The notes under the pieces: model-generated
The model's database searches: none
What the model was told of the DNA's origin: nothing
What the model saw: the letters and a program-made list of their open reading frames with translations, nothing else
Position numbers and translations under genes: made by a program
Shown here: positions 7,742 to 16,200 of the stretch, piece after piece
Numbering within the stretch: the stretch's first letter is position 1
Layout: every line of letters starts with the position of its first letter
Source: a virus
Reading direction: 5' to 3' (one strand)
IMG/VR virus record: IMGVR_UViG_3300021517_000007
Coordinates: 1-48,745 of that record
DNA: 48,745 nt

Positions 7742-9686
7742 TTTCAGCGGTTACGCCACGAAGGCGGGTCTCAAGTGCTCCGACGGCCGAGTCATTACGC
7801 CTGATGCTTTCAAGCACATGGATGGGCATCGCGTGCCGCTAGTTTGGCAGCATGGCCATAAGTCCCCTGAGAATGTTTTGGGACATGCAATTCTCGAAGC
7901 TCGTGACGATGGCATGTACGCGTATGGTTTCTTTAATTCAAGCCCATCTGGTTTGAATGCTAAGACTTTGGTGCAGCACGGTGATATTACCCGCATGTCT
8001 ATCTATGCAAATCGCCTAGTCGAGCGAGCGAAGCAGGTTTTGCACGGCGCCATTACTGAGGTCAGTCTGGTCCTGTCCGGCGCCAATCCCGGAGCCCTTA
8101 TCGATTATGTAGCCGTTGCCCACGCGGACGGTGAGATTGAACATTTGGAAGACGAGGCCGTCATCTACACTGGACTACTTCTCGAACACGAGTCTTTGAA
8201 CCCGGAGGTTGCACACGTGGAGAAAACCGAGAGTGGCTCCGAGAAGGAGCTCACTATTCAGGATGTTTATGACTCAATGACTCAAGAGCAGAAGGATGTC
8301 CTGCATTATATGGTGGGGGCGGCGCTTGAGCAGGCAGCCGAAGAGTCCGACAATGTGGCCCAGTCGGCAGACAGCGAAGAGCAAGACCAGCTTACACATT
8401 CTCACATGGAAGGTGACACCGAAATGACCCGTAACGTTTTCGAGCAGGACTCCACGCCCTCGTCGGGCCCAGTTCTTTCGCACAGTGATCTTCAGGCAAT
8501 TGTGGCAGACGCTCAGCGCGTCGGGTCGCTTCGTACCGCGTTCGAGAACTACGCTCTGCAGCACGGTGTGGAGAATCTCGACGTGTTGTTCCCAGACGCC
8601 AAGATGGTCGGCGAGATTCAGCTTGATTCCCGTCGGACCGAGTGGGTTTCGGGCGTGATGTCTGGGGTTCGGAAGAGTCCCTTCTCTCGGATTAAGTCCG
8701 TGAGCGCCGATCTGAAGTTTGACGAGGCTCGTGCGAAGGGCTACGTCAAGGGGACGATGAAGAAGGAAGAGTTTTTCTCGCTCTCGCGCCGCGTCACCAC
8801 TCCCCAAACCGTCTATAAGAAGCAGAAGCTCGATCGCGATGACGTGATTGATATTGTGGACCTGGACGTTGTCGCGTTCATGAAGGGCGAGATGCGTCTG
8901 ATGCTCGAGGAGGAGATTGCCCGCGCCATCTTTATTGGTGACGGGCGTGACCCGGGCGACGAGGACAAGATTCTCGAGACTCATATTCGTCCCATTGCGA
9001 AAGACCACCCGTTCTTCGCAGTGCCTGTGACGGTCAACCTTGGTGACGCTGACTCCTCGTACGAGGAGCTGGTTGACGCCTTGGTTCGGGCCCGTCGTCT
9101 CTATAAGGGCAGTGGTACGCCAACATTCTACACCTCTGAGACTGTCCTTTCCGAGATCATGCTGGTTAAAGACGGCGACGGGAAGCGCCTTTACAAGACC
9201 GTTGCTGAGGCGGCTACCGCGATGCGCGTCGCTAACATTGTCGAGGTGGAGGCGTTCGAGTCTGATCCGTCGCTGGTTGGCGTTGTCGTCAATCTTACGG
9301 ACTATGTTATTGGCGCCGATCGAGGCGGCCAGACGAGTCTCTTCGATGACTTTGATATTGATTACAACCAGTACAAGTATCTCATCGAGGCGCGGCTGTG
9401 TGGCGCTCTGAACAAGCCGCATTCGGCTCTGGTTGTGCGCAACTCCGGAGCAGCCGATGACGAGGTGAAGCCAAACGCTCCGACGTGGGACAGCTCTACC
9501 TACACGGTGACGATTCCGACGCAGACCGGCGTGGTTTACCAGGACTCCAACGGTGACGAGCTCACGGGCGCTCAGGTTCTTGACGCTGGGGAGGTTCTGA
9601 CGGTCTATGCCGTGGCTGGCGATGGCTACTACGTGGCGCCGGGCAGTCGTACTCAGTGGAGCTACCTCCGCCCGACCGGAAGCTGA
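7731..9686 (+). CDS. Prohead protease fused to HK97-fold major capsid protein
   Basis: One 651-aa polypeptide. Residues 1-150 are an HK97-type prohead serine protease, with His in PLVWQHGH (H41/H43) and the nucleophile motif ITEVSLVLSGANPG (Ser112). An acidic linker rich in Glu/Gln/Ser (about 150-230) may act as a scaffold/delta domain. Residues about 231-580 are the capsid (DLQAIVADAQRVGSL, FIGDGRD, GADRGGQTSLFDDFD). The last 75 residues look like a small Ig-like beta domain. AGGAAGGAGA precedes ATG 7731. An in-frame ATG at 8424 has its own GGAAGG site, so free capsid might also be made. Codons here are more GC-rich than in neighbours, as expected for the most abundant protein. Confidence 0.92.
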   Translation: MEADFSGYATKAGLKCSDGRVITPDAFKHMDGHRVPLVWQHGHKSPENVLGHAILEARDDGMYAYGFFNSSPSGLNAKTLVQHGDITRMSIYANRLVERAKQVLHGAITEVSLVLSGANPGALIDYVAVAHADGEIEHLEDEAVIYTGLLLEHESLNPEVAHVEKTESGSEKELTIQDVYDSMTQEQKDVLHYMVGAALEQAAEESDNVAQSADSEEQDQLTHSHMEGDTEMTRNVFEQDSTPSSGPVLSHSDLQAIVADAQRVGSLRTAFENYALQHGVENLDVLFPDAKMVGEIQLDSRRTEWVSGVMSGVRKSPFSRIKSVSADLKFDEARAKGYVKGTMKKEEFFSLSRRVTTPQTVYKKQKLDRDDVIDIVDLDVVAFMKGEMRLMLEEEIARAIFIGDGRDPGDEDKILETHIRPIAKDHPFFAVPVTVNLGDADSSYEELVDALVRARRLYKGSGTPTFYTSETVLSEIMLVKDGDGKRLYKTVAEAATAMRVANIVEVEAFESDPSLVGVVVNLTDYVIGADRGGQTSLFDDFDIDYNQYKYLIEARLCGALNKPHSALVVRNSGAADDEVKPNAPTWDSSTYTVTIPTQTGVVYQDSNGDELTGAQVLDAGEVLTVYAVAGDGYYVAPGSRTQWSYLRPTGS

Positions 9687-9707
9687 TTTATATTTTGAGG
9701 AGCTGAG

Positions 9708-10031
9708 ATGGCAAAGTTTTCTGGGGTTGTCGGTTACGGGCAAAACGTCCAGACGGCCCCCGGCGTTTGGGTAGATCAGATTGTTGAGCGGCTATATTTT
9801 GGAGACGTTGTTCGAAATGTGAAACGGTCTGACGTGGGCCAATACCTCAACAATGATATTTCGGTAACGAACTCGATTAGTATTCTTGCCGATCCTTACG
9901 CATTTGAACACTTCTTTGCCATCCGTTACGTGGAGTGGGCGGGGGCTAAGTGGACTGTGACAGAGGTCGAAGTTCAAAGCCCCCGCCTTCTTCTTAGGCT
10001 CGGAGGTGTTTATAATGGCCCGACGGCTTGA
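9708..10031 (+). CDS. Head-closure / head-tail connector protein
   Basis: A 107-aa mostly beta protein (VVGYGQNVQTAPGVWVDQIVE, AIRYVEWAGAKWTVTEVEVQ) with the size and strand-rich pattern of siphovirus stopper or head-closure proteins. It follows the capsid gene and precedes a tail-terminator-like gene, the usual connector order. GAGGAG precedes the ATG. Its end overlaps the next gene by 17 nt. The role is inferred from position and size. Confidence 0.65.
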   Translation: MAKFSGVVGYGQNVQTAPGVWVDQIVERLYFGDVVRNVKRSDVGQYLNNDISVTNSISILADPYAFEHFFAIRYVEWAGAKWTVTEVEVQSPRLLLRLGGVYNGPTA

Positions 10032-10320
10032 GTTGCAACAAAGGTTAGAACAAGTGCTGGGCTCGAGTGAAGTCTATTTTCAGCCGCCTACAAACATCCA
10101 GCTTCAGTACCCATGCATTATTTATAAACGATCTCGCATGGATACTAATTTTGCAGATAATAACCCGTATACTCATACGCGGCAGTATACGGTAACGATC
10201 ATTGCTCGGGATCCTGATACCAGTCTTGTTAGCGCCGTTGCGGCGCTGCCGCGGTGTACCCACGACACTTTCTTTACCGCCGACAATCTGAATCATGACG
10301 TTTTCTCGCTCTATTTCTAG
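10015..10320 (+). CDS. Tail terminator / tail-completion-like protein
   Basis: A 101-aa protein. Features typical of minor tail or terminator proteins are an N-terminal helix (RRLELQQRLEQVLG), then FQPPTNIQLQYPCIIYKRS and a strand (TRQYTVTIIARDPDTSL) followed by a FFTADNLNHDVFSLYF end. GGAGGTG lies 6 nt upstream of ATG 10015; GTG 10006 is upstream in frame. It sits between the connector and the major tail protein, where tail-completion proteins normally map. Confidence 0.65.
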   Translation: MARRLELQQRLEQVLGSSEVYFQPPTNIQLQYPCIIYKRSRMDTNFADNNPYTHTRQYTVTIIARDPDTSLVSAVAALPRCTHDTFFTADNLNHDVFSLYF

Positions 10321-10331
10321 GAGGAATAGAA

Positions 10332-10991
10332 ATGGCACAGCTTCTGACTTGGGATCAGCCTGGAGAGAGGTTCTATGAGACCGGCGTTGACCATGGCGTG
10401 CTCTATCTGCTGACGGCAGGAGAGTATGACACGGGGTTCGCTTGGAACGGGCTGGTTTCCGTCACTGAGTCCCCTTCGGGTGCTGAAGCTTCGGCTCAGT
10501 ATGCCGATAACATCAAGTATCTGAACCTGATCTCTGCTGAGGAGTTTGGGTGCACGATCGAAGCTTTTACTTACCCGGACGAGTTTGCTCAGTGTGATGG
10601 CTCGGCGGAGCCCACTCCTGGTTTGTTCCTCGGCCAGCAACCTCGCCGCTTGTTTGGGCTGTCTTATCGAACGATCGTGGGTAACGACCTTGAGAACAAT
10701 GCTCTGGGTTACAAGCTGCATCTTGTTTATGGGTGCTTGGCGGCTCCGACGGAGAAGAGCTATACTACCGTAAATGATTCGCCAGAGGCTATTACTTTCA
10801 GTTGGGAGATTAGTACGACTCCGGTGCCCGTGATTGGTTACAATCCAGTCTCCAGTTTGACGATTGACAGTCGGACTACAGACGACACTGCCTTGGCCGA
10901 GCTCGAGGCAATTCTCTATGGTGACGACGTGGTCCCGGAGGAGCCGCGGCTTCCCTTGCCGGATGAGGTCATCACCCTGGTGACACCATAA
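10332..10991 (+). CDS. Major tail (tube) protein
   Basis: A 219-aa protein with the pattern of an actinophage major tail protein: GERFYETGVDHGVLYLL, FAWNGLVSVTESPSGAEA, YADNIKYLNLISAEEFGCTI, FGLSYRTIVGND, YKLHLVYGCLA and FSWEISTTPVPV. It polymerises into the tail tube. GAGGAATAGAA precedes the ATG. Codon choice is GC-rich like the capsid, in line with high expression. Two shorter paralogues follow at 11573 and 12271; this copy is the likely main tube subunit because it is the best adapted and directly follows the terminator gene. Confidence 0.9.
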   Translation: MAQLLTWDQPGERFYETGVDHGVLYLLTAGEYDTGFAWNGLVSVTESPSGAEASAQYADNIKYLNLISAEEFGCTIEAFTYPDEFAQCDGSAEPTPGLFLGQQPRRLFGLSYRTIVGNDLENNALGYKLHLVYGCLAAPTEKSYTTVNDSPEAITFSWEISTTPVPVIGYNPVSSLTIDSRTTDDTALAELEAILYGDDVVPEEPRLPLPDEVITLVTP

Positions 10992-11016
10992 AGAACAGAC
11001 GATAGGAGAGTAGAGA

Positions 11017-11559
11017 GTGCTTGTCATCCAGTTGCCGGAACAGGAATTCTTTAACGAGAGCGATCAAACCTTCTTCACGTCTCCGGGTTTGACTCTTCAG
11101 TTGGAGCACTCTCTGCTCTCCCTGTCAAAATGGGAGTCTCTGCACGAAAAGCCGTTCCTTACAAATTCTGAAAAGACCGATGAAGAAGTTCGGTCGTACA
11201 TCTCTTGCATGGTTATGGCTCCGGAAGACGTTCCTCCGGAGTTCGTTAAGCTTTTAACGTCTGATCATTACAATGCAATCACAAACTACATTGACCGGAA
11301 GATGACAGCCACATGGTTCTCCGAAAAACCGAAAAAATCGGATTCTGAGATCGTGACCGCCGAGGTCATCTATTATTGGATGACTTCCTTTGCGATCCCG
11401 TTCAGTTGTGAAACTTGGCATCTAAATCGATTACTGACTTTGATTAAGGTGTGTACTGCGAAGACCCAGCCACCGAAGAAGATGAGGCAGTCCGATATTC
11501 TTGCGCGGAATCGCGAGTTGAACGCCCGACGTAAAGCCGCGCTCCATACGAGAGGCTAG
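11017..11559 (+). CDS. Tail assembly chaperone-like protein
   Basis: A 180-aa protein starting at GTG 11017 behind ATAGGAGAG. It matches a widespread siphovirus family located just after the major tail gene, with hallmarks LQLEHSLLSLSKWESLHEKPFL and KTDEEVRSYISCM in the first third and a basic C-terminus. Family members are usually predicted to act as tail assembly chaperones that bind the tape measure. I see no second overlapping reading frame for the usual frameshifted G-T product; the next gene is instead a tail-tube paralogue. Confidence 0.65.
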   Translation: MLVIQLPEQEFFNESDQTFFTSPGLTLQLEHSLLSLSKWESLHEKPFLTNSEKTDEEVRSYISCMVMAPEDVPPEFVKLLTSDHYNAITNYIDRKMTATWFSEKPKKSDSEIVTAEVIYYWMTSFAIPFSCETWHLNRLLTLIKVCTAKTQPPKKMRQSDILARNRELNARRKAALHTRG

Positions 11560-11572
11560 GAAGGAGTAAATC

Positions 11573-12262
11573 ATGCCTCGGTTAGTTTGGGGGTTGTTAA
11601 ATGAAAAGACATATGAATTGGGCGTCGACCGCGGCGTATTTTATCCTCCGGATGGGCCTGGTGTGGCATGGCCGGGCCTTCGGGTGATTGATACTATCAA
11701 CGCGAACCAGAATCTAGCCGATAAGTATTTTGAGGGACAAAAATTTGCTACGGATTTCGATCGTGCCGACATCCAGCTGCGGATCGGTGCCTATGCCGCC
11801 CCGGCTGGATTTGCTGCTTATGACGGTCTAGCCAAGTTGGCCCCGGGGGTATATGCAACACATCAGCCTCGAGAACGTTTTGGGTTTTCTTTCCGCACAT
11901 TGGTGGGAAACGCGGCGCGCGGTCAGGATTACGGCTATAAAATTCATATCGTCCACAATGCGGTAGCATTTTCGACGGAGACCGTGTATGCTACATTGAC
12001 GTCTTCTGCCGAGCCAACTCTGAAAGAGTGGCAGGTGCTGACAATTCCGTATCATAAGCATGAGTTTACTTGGTTCGATCCTCAAGACGATTATACGTAT
12101 CGACGGAAGCGGGGGATATTTGCACCCGGGGCTTACTTTGTTGTTTCTTCTCGAAGTGTCAGTCCCGAAAAACTTGCTTACGTCGAGGATGTTCTGTACG
12201 GAACGAGCCAGACTGAGCCCGAGCTTCCCGCGCCTTCTGAATTGATCGAGATGTTGCGTTAG
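11573..12262 (+). CDS. Tail-tube paralogue 2
   Basis: A 229-aa protein clearly related to the 10332 tail protein: KTYELGVDRGVFYPPDG, VAWPGLRVIDT, RERFGFSFRTLVGN, YGYKIHIVHNAVAF and the C-terminal VEDVLYGT followed by acidic residues and EL.EML. Compared with copy 1 it has an extra segment after EFTWFDPQDDYTYRRKRG. AGGAAGGAG precedes the ATG. Codon use is less biased than in copy 1, which suggests lower expression. It may form a specialised ring of the tube, such as the tail tip, but that is inference. Confidence 0.75.
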   Translation: MPRLVWGLLNEKTYELGVDRGVFYPPDGPGVAWPGLRVIDTINANQNLADKYFEGQKFATDFDRADIQLRIGAYAAPAGFAAYDGLAKLAPGVYATHQPRERFGFSFRTLVGNAARGQDYGYKIHIVHNAVAFSTETVYATLTSSAEPTLKEWQVLTIPYHKHEFTWFDPQDDYTYRRKRGIFAPGAYFVVSSRSVSPEKLAYVEDVLYGTSQTEPELPAPSELIEMLR

Positions 12263-12270
12263 GAGACCTC

Positions 12271-12885
12271 ATGACACGACTCTCTTGGGAGACTCTTCCT
12301 AGGACTTTTGAATCCGGGATCGATCGGGGAGTTTTGTTTTTCGATAACAATGAGTCTGTCGAGTGGAACGGCTTGGTGTCCTTGACAGAGGATGTTGCGG
12401 CGGTCCCAGGGAACCCACTATATTTTGACGGGATTTGCTACAACGTTGAACAAGATCTGTCAGATTACTCTGCTAAGGTCGGCGCGTATATTTATCCCTA
12501 CATGCTCGAGGATCACATTCTGGCTCTTTGCGACGGTCGTACTTTCGTGGGGGATCAGTCGCCTTCGTCCGTGTTCGGATTCAGTTATCGTACGCGCACT
12601 GGCGAAGGGTATCGGATTCATATTGTCTACAATGTGGTTGCGACCATCGAAACAACGTCTTACGAAACAATCAGTGCTACACCCACTTTGAAACCGTTTA
12701 CCTTTATATTTAGAACCACTCCAGTGCCAATTGCTGGGGCTCGTCCCTCCTCTCATATTTTTGTTGACTCAAATGAAGCCAACTCCTCCAAGATCTACGA
12801 GATTGAAAAGATTCTCTATGGGTCTGACGAGGCTCATCCCAGACTGCCGCCGGTTGCGGAAGTGGTCTCCTTGTTCAATGCTTGA
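12271..12885 (+). CDS. Tail-tube paralogue 3
   Basis: A 204-aa third member of the family: RTFESGIDRGVLFFDN, VEWNGLVSLTEDVAA, FGFSYRTRTG, YRIHIVYNVVAT, FRTTPVPIAG and a C-terminal EIEKILYGS. It keeps the TTPVP block shared with copy 1 that copy 2 has altered. TAGGAG precedes the ATG and it starts 8 nt after paralogue 2. Codons are less optimised than copy 1. A minor ring or adapter role in the tail tube is inferred. Confidence 0.75.
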   Translation: MTRLSWETLPRTFESGIDRGVLFFDNNESVEWNGLVSLTEDVAAVPGNPLYFDGICYNVEQDLSDYSAKVGAYIYPYMLEDHILALCDGRTFVGDQSPSSVFGFSYRTRTGEGYRIHIVYNVVATIETTSYETISATPTLKPFTFIFRTTPVPIAGARPSSHIFVDSNEANSSKIYEIEKILYGSDEAHPRLPPVAEVVSLFNA

Positions 12886-12900
12886 TTGAAGGGAGCAATT

Positions 12901-13275
12901 GTGTTTTCGTTTTCGTCCTCGGGCTCCTTTCAGAAGACGGAGGCTCTCCTGCAAAAGATGGCGGCCGGACAAGCCTTAGATATTCTGGCAAAGTATGGCG
13001 ACATCGGCGTTGCAGCGTTGCAGGCGGCTACCCCTGTTGACAGTGGTGTTACCGCCCAGTCGTGGTACTATGAAATTAAGAAAGAACGTGATACCTATTC
13101 CATCATCTGGGGCAATTCACACGTGGTGGATGGGGCGCCCATCGCGGTTCTACTGCAGGTAGGCCATGGCACTCGAAACGGCGGGTATGTTCAAGGCCGT
13201 GACTACATTAACCCCGCAATTCGTCCGATATTTGACGCGATGGCCGCTGAGGCTTGGAAGGTGGTGACTTCCTGA
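12901..13275 (+). CDS. HK97 gp10-like neck/tail-completion protein
   Basis: A 124-aa protein from GTG 12901 (GAAGGGAG upstream; TTG 12886 is an in-frame alternative). It has the HK97-gp10 pattern: a helical N-terminus, ATPVDSGVTAQSWYYEIKK, then LLQVGHGTRNGGYVQGRDYI and NPAIRPIFDAM. Family members act at the head-tail joint or in tail completion. Here it lies just before the tape measure rather than with the connectors, because the tail-tube paralogues are inserted between them. Its stop overlaps the tape-measure start (TGATG). Confidence 0.75.
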   Translation: MFSFSSSGSFQKTEALLQKMAAGQALDILAKYGDIGVAALQAATPVDSGVTAQSWYYEIKKERDTYSIIWGNSHVVDGAPIAVLLQVGHGTRNGGYVQGRDYINPAIRPIFDAMAAEAWKVVTS

Positions 13276-16200
13276 TGGCAACCGTTGAAAGTCGAATTCT
13301 CACGATGAAATTCGACAACAAAGATTTTCTAACTGCGGCGTCGGTCACGATGGCTGCCATCAGCAAGCTTAAAGACGCCATGAACTTTGGTTCTTCACAA
13401 AAAGCGCTTCAAAATGTGGGGGCCGAAGCGTCTAAAGTGAATTTGAACAATTTGGAGCAGTCGGCTGGTCGAGTGAGTACCGCCTTCCTCGGCATGGCGA
13501 CGGTTGCTATTACGGCGTTGGCAAACATCACAAATCGGGCCGTCGACGCCGGGATTAGTCTTGTTAAATCTCTTACTCTTGAGCCCGTCATGCAAGGTTT
13601 TCAAGAGTACGAGCTAAATATTCGGTCTATTCAGACTATTTTGGCAAACACTAATGACACAAACTTGCGCCAGGTTAATGATGCGCTTGATGAGCTGAAC
13701 GAGTACGCCGACAAGACGATTTATAACTTTGCCGAGATGACTCGGAATATTGGTACGTTCACCGCAGCAGGCGTGAACCTCGACACCTCAGTTCAGTCGA
13801 TCAAGGGCCTGGCGAACCTGGCGGCGATCTCAGGGTCATCCTCGCAGCAAGCGTCCACTGCAATGTATCAGTTGTCACAGGCGATTGCCGCTGGCAGCGT
13901 CAAGTTGATGGACTGGAATTCGGTCGTCAACGCGGGTATGGGTGGGCAGGTCTTCCAGAAAGCTTTGTTCGAGACGGGCAAGGCACTCGGAACGATCGAA
14001 AATGTTCCCATTGATACGACTTTCAAGCAGTGGACCGACGCAGGCAATACATTTCGGGGGTCCTTGGAGAAGGGTTGGGTTACTAGTGAAGTTCTAACAA
14101 CCACTCTCCAAGGCTTCACTGGGGAGATGTCCAAGGCTGAACTTCAGGCGAAAGGCTTTACTGCCGAGCAAATTGCTCAGATTCAAGAGTTGGGTAAAAC
14201 CGGTGTTGAGGCTGCGACTAAGGTAAGAACTTTTACTCAACTTATGGATACGGCCAAAGAAGCCGTTGCCTCAGGATGGTCGGAATCTTTCCGTACAGTT
14301 ATCGGTAACTTTAATCAGGCAACGAACCTGTTCACGCGTATTAGTACTGTATTTGGCAATATTACTGAAGAGTCGTCGAGCGCGCGAAATGAGCTGCTGA
14401 GCGGCTGGGCTAAAGCCGGTGGTCGCACTGATCTGATCGAAGGCCTCGCGAATATTTTCAAGGGGCTCGGATCGGTATTGCAAACGGTACGCGAAGCATT
14501 CCGTGATGTATTTCCACGTACGACAGTTGACGATCTCGTTAATATGACGGCGCGATTCCGAGAGTTCACCGAAGGGCTCATTCCGTCTCAGGAAACCCTT
14601 GAACAAATCGGGCGCATTGCTACAGGGGTCTTCTCAGCCTTGTCGATCGGCATCAAAGTCATCAAGGGTATTGCGGGCTTTATATTTGACTTGGCTGCGG
14701 CGCTGTTTGGCGCGTCGGGCGGCTTCCTCGAGATCGCGGCTAAGGTGGGCGATTTCTTCAAGAAGGTTGACGATGGGGTACCTCAGGTTAGTGTGCTGAG
14801 TGGTGTTGTCGAAAGTGTTACCACAGGTGTTCAAGGGTTGAGTGACGCTTTCAAGCGCTTTGGCGATTTTGTTGCGCCAATCCTTTCGCAAATTGGAGAG
14901 TTCGGCAAGTCTGTTAGAGAACGCTTTTCTGAGGTATTTGCCGGCATCGACTGGTCGTCTATATTTACGCTGGGCGGCGCAGCCGGGGCAGGGGCTCTGG
15001 CGGTAGCGATCCGCAAACTTGTCAGCGAAGGCTTCGGGGTGTCGTTGGATCTGTCTGGTGGGTTCTTGGACAGCGTCAAGGACTCGTTGCAGGGGCTGAC
15101 CGGCGTTCTCGAAGGCATGCAGCAAAATCTGAAAGCCAATGCTCTGCTCAAGATCGCTGGGGCTATCGCGATTCTAGCAGGGGCGCTAGTAATCTTGTCT
15201 ATGATCAACGCCGCAGATCTAGCGAAAGCGATTGGAGCGATGTCTGCGGGATTTGCAGTGTTGCTTGGCGGCATGGCAATCATGGACCGAATTGTTGACT
15301 CCCCCGCAGCTGTTAAGATGCCGGCGCTCGCGGCGGGCCTTGTCCTGTTGTCAACGTCCTTGCTTATTCTTGCGGCTGCTCTAAAGCGGTTGAGCGGCCT
15401 CAGCTGGGAAGAGATTGCTAAAGGTCTTGTTGGCATTGCGGGCGGTTTGCTTGCCCTGACGAAGGCGGCCAATGCCTTGGCCAAGGACCCCAAGGGGTTG
15501 ATTAGAGCCGGGCTCGGGATTATCGCAATTGCGACGGCAATGGTTATTCTTGCGCAGGCTCTAGAAGACTTGGCCGCGTTGAGTTGGAGTGACCTTGCCC
15601 GAGGCCTGACTGCTGTAGCCGCGGCTTTGATCGTCATCAGTCAAGGCATGAAGATGATGCCGCCCCTTAAAGGGCAGGCTGTGAGTCTGGTTATTATTGC
15701 AGGAGCGTTGCTCCTTCTCTCCAAAGCAATTCAGTCTTTTGCGGGGCCAGAGCTTAAAGAGTCGGGCAAGGGCTTGCTGGTGATGGCCGCCGCCTTAGTT
15801 ATTTTGGCGAAAGCTATGAGCAAAATGCCTACCAACATGCTTGCGAACGCGGCAGCCTTGCTCGTGTTGTCTGGCGCTCTCCTCATCATCAGCAAAGTTG
15901 TTCAGACGTTTGGCGGGATGTCAATCGGCGAGATTGCTAAAGGTCTTATTACGCTTGCGTTGGCGCTGACTATTATTGGTGTTGCTTTGGCAGCTATGTC
16001 GGGTACCATGGCAGGCGCAGGCGCGTTGCTTGTAGCGGCAGCCGCCATTGCTATATTTATCCCAGTTATTACGTCATTGAGCGAATTGAGTTGGGGCGAC
16101 CTGGTAAAGTCGCTTATCTCCTTTACGATCGCAATGACTTTGCTCTTTGCGGCGGGCGTTGCCTTTGGATCCGCTGCCCCTTTGATTGCGGCTGGTGGGG

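Noticed and set aside
8274-9743. 489-codon open frame on the minus strand opposite the capsid
   Set aside because: It mirrors a strongly codon-biased plus-strand gene, has no ribosome site and gives an Arg/His/Leu-rich product of no recognisable pattern.
11017-11640. Classic frameshifted tail chaperone pair
   Set aside because: No overlapping second frame of suitable length follows; the next gene has its own AGGAAGGAG and ATG.
14831-15637. 268-codon minus-strand frame opposite the tape measure
   Set aside because: Ala/Arg/Ser-rich shadow of the Ala/Leu-rich plus-strand helices.
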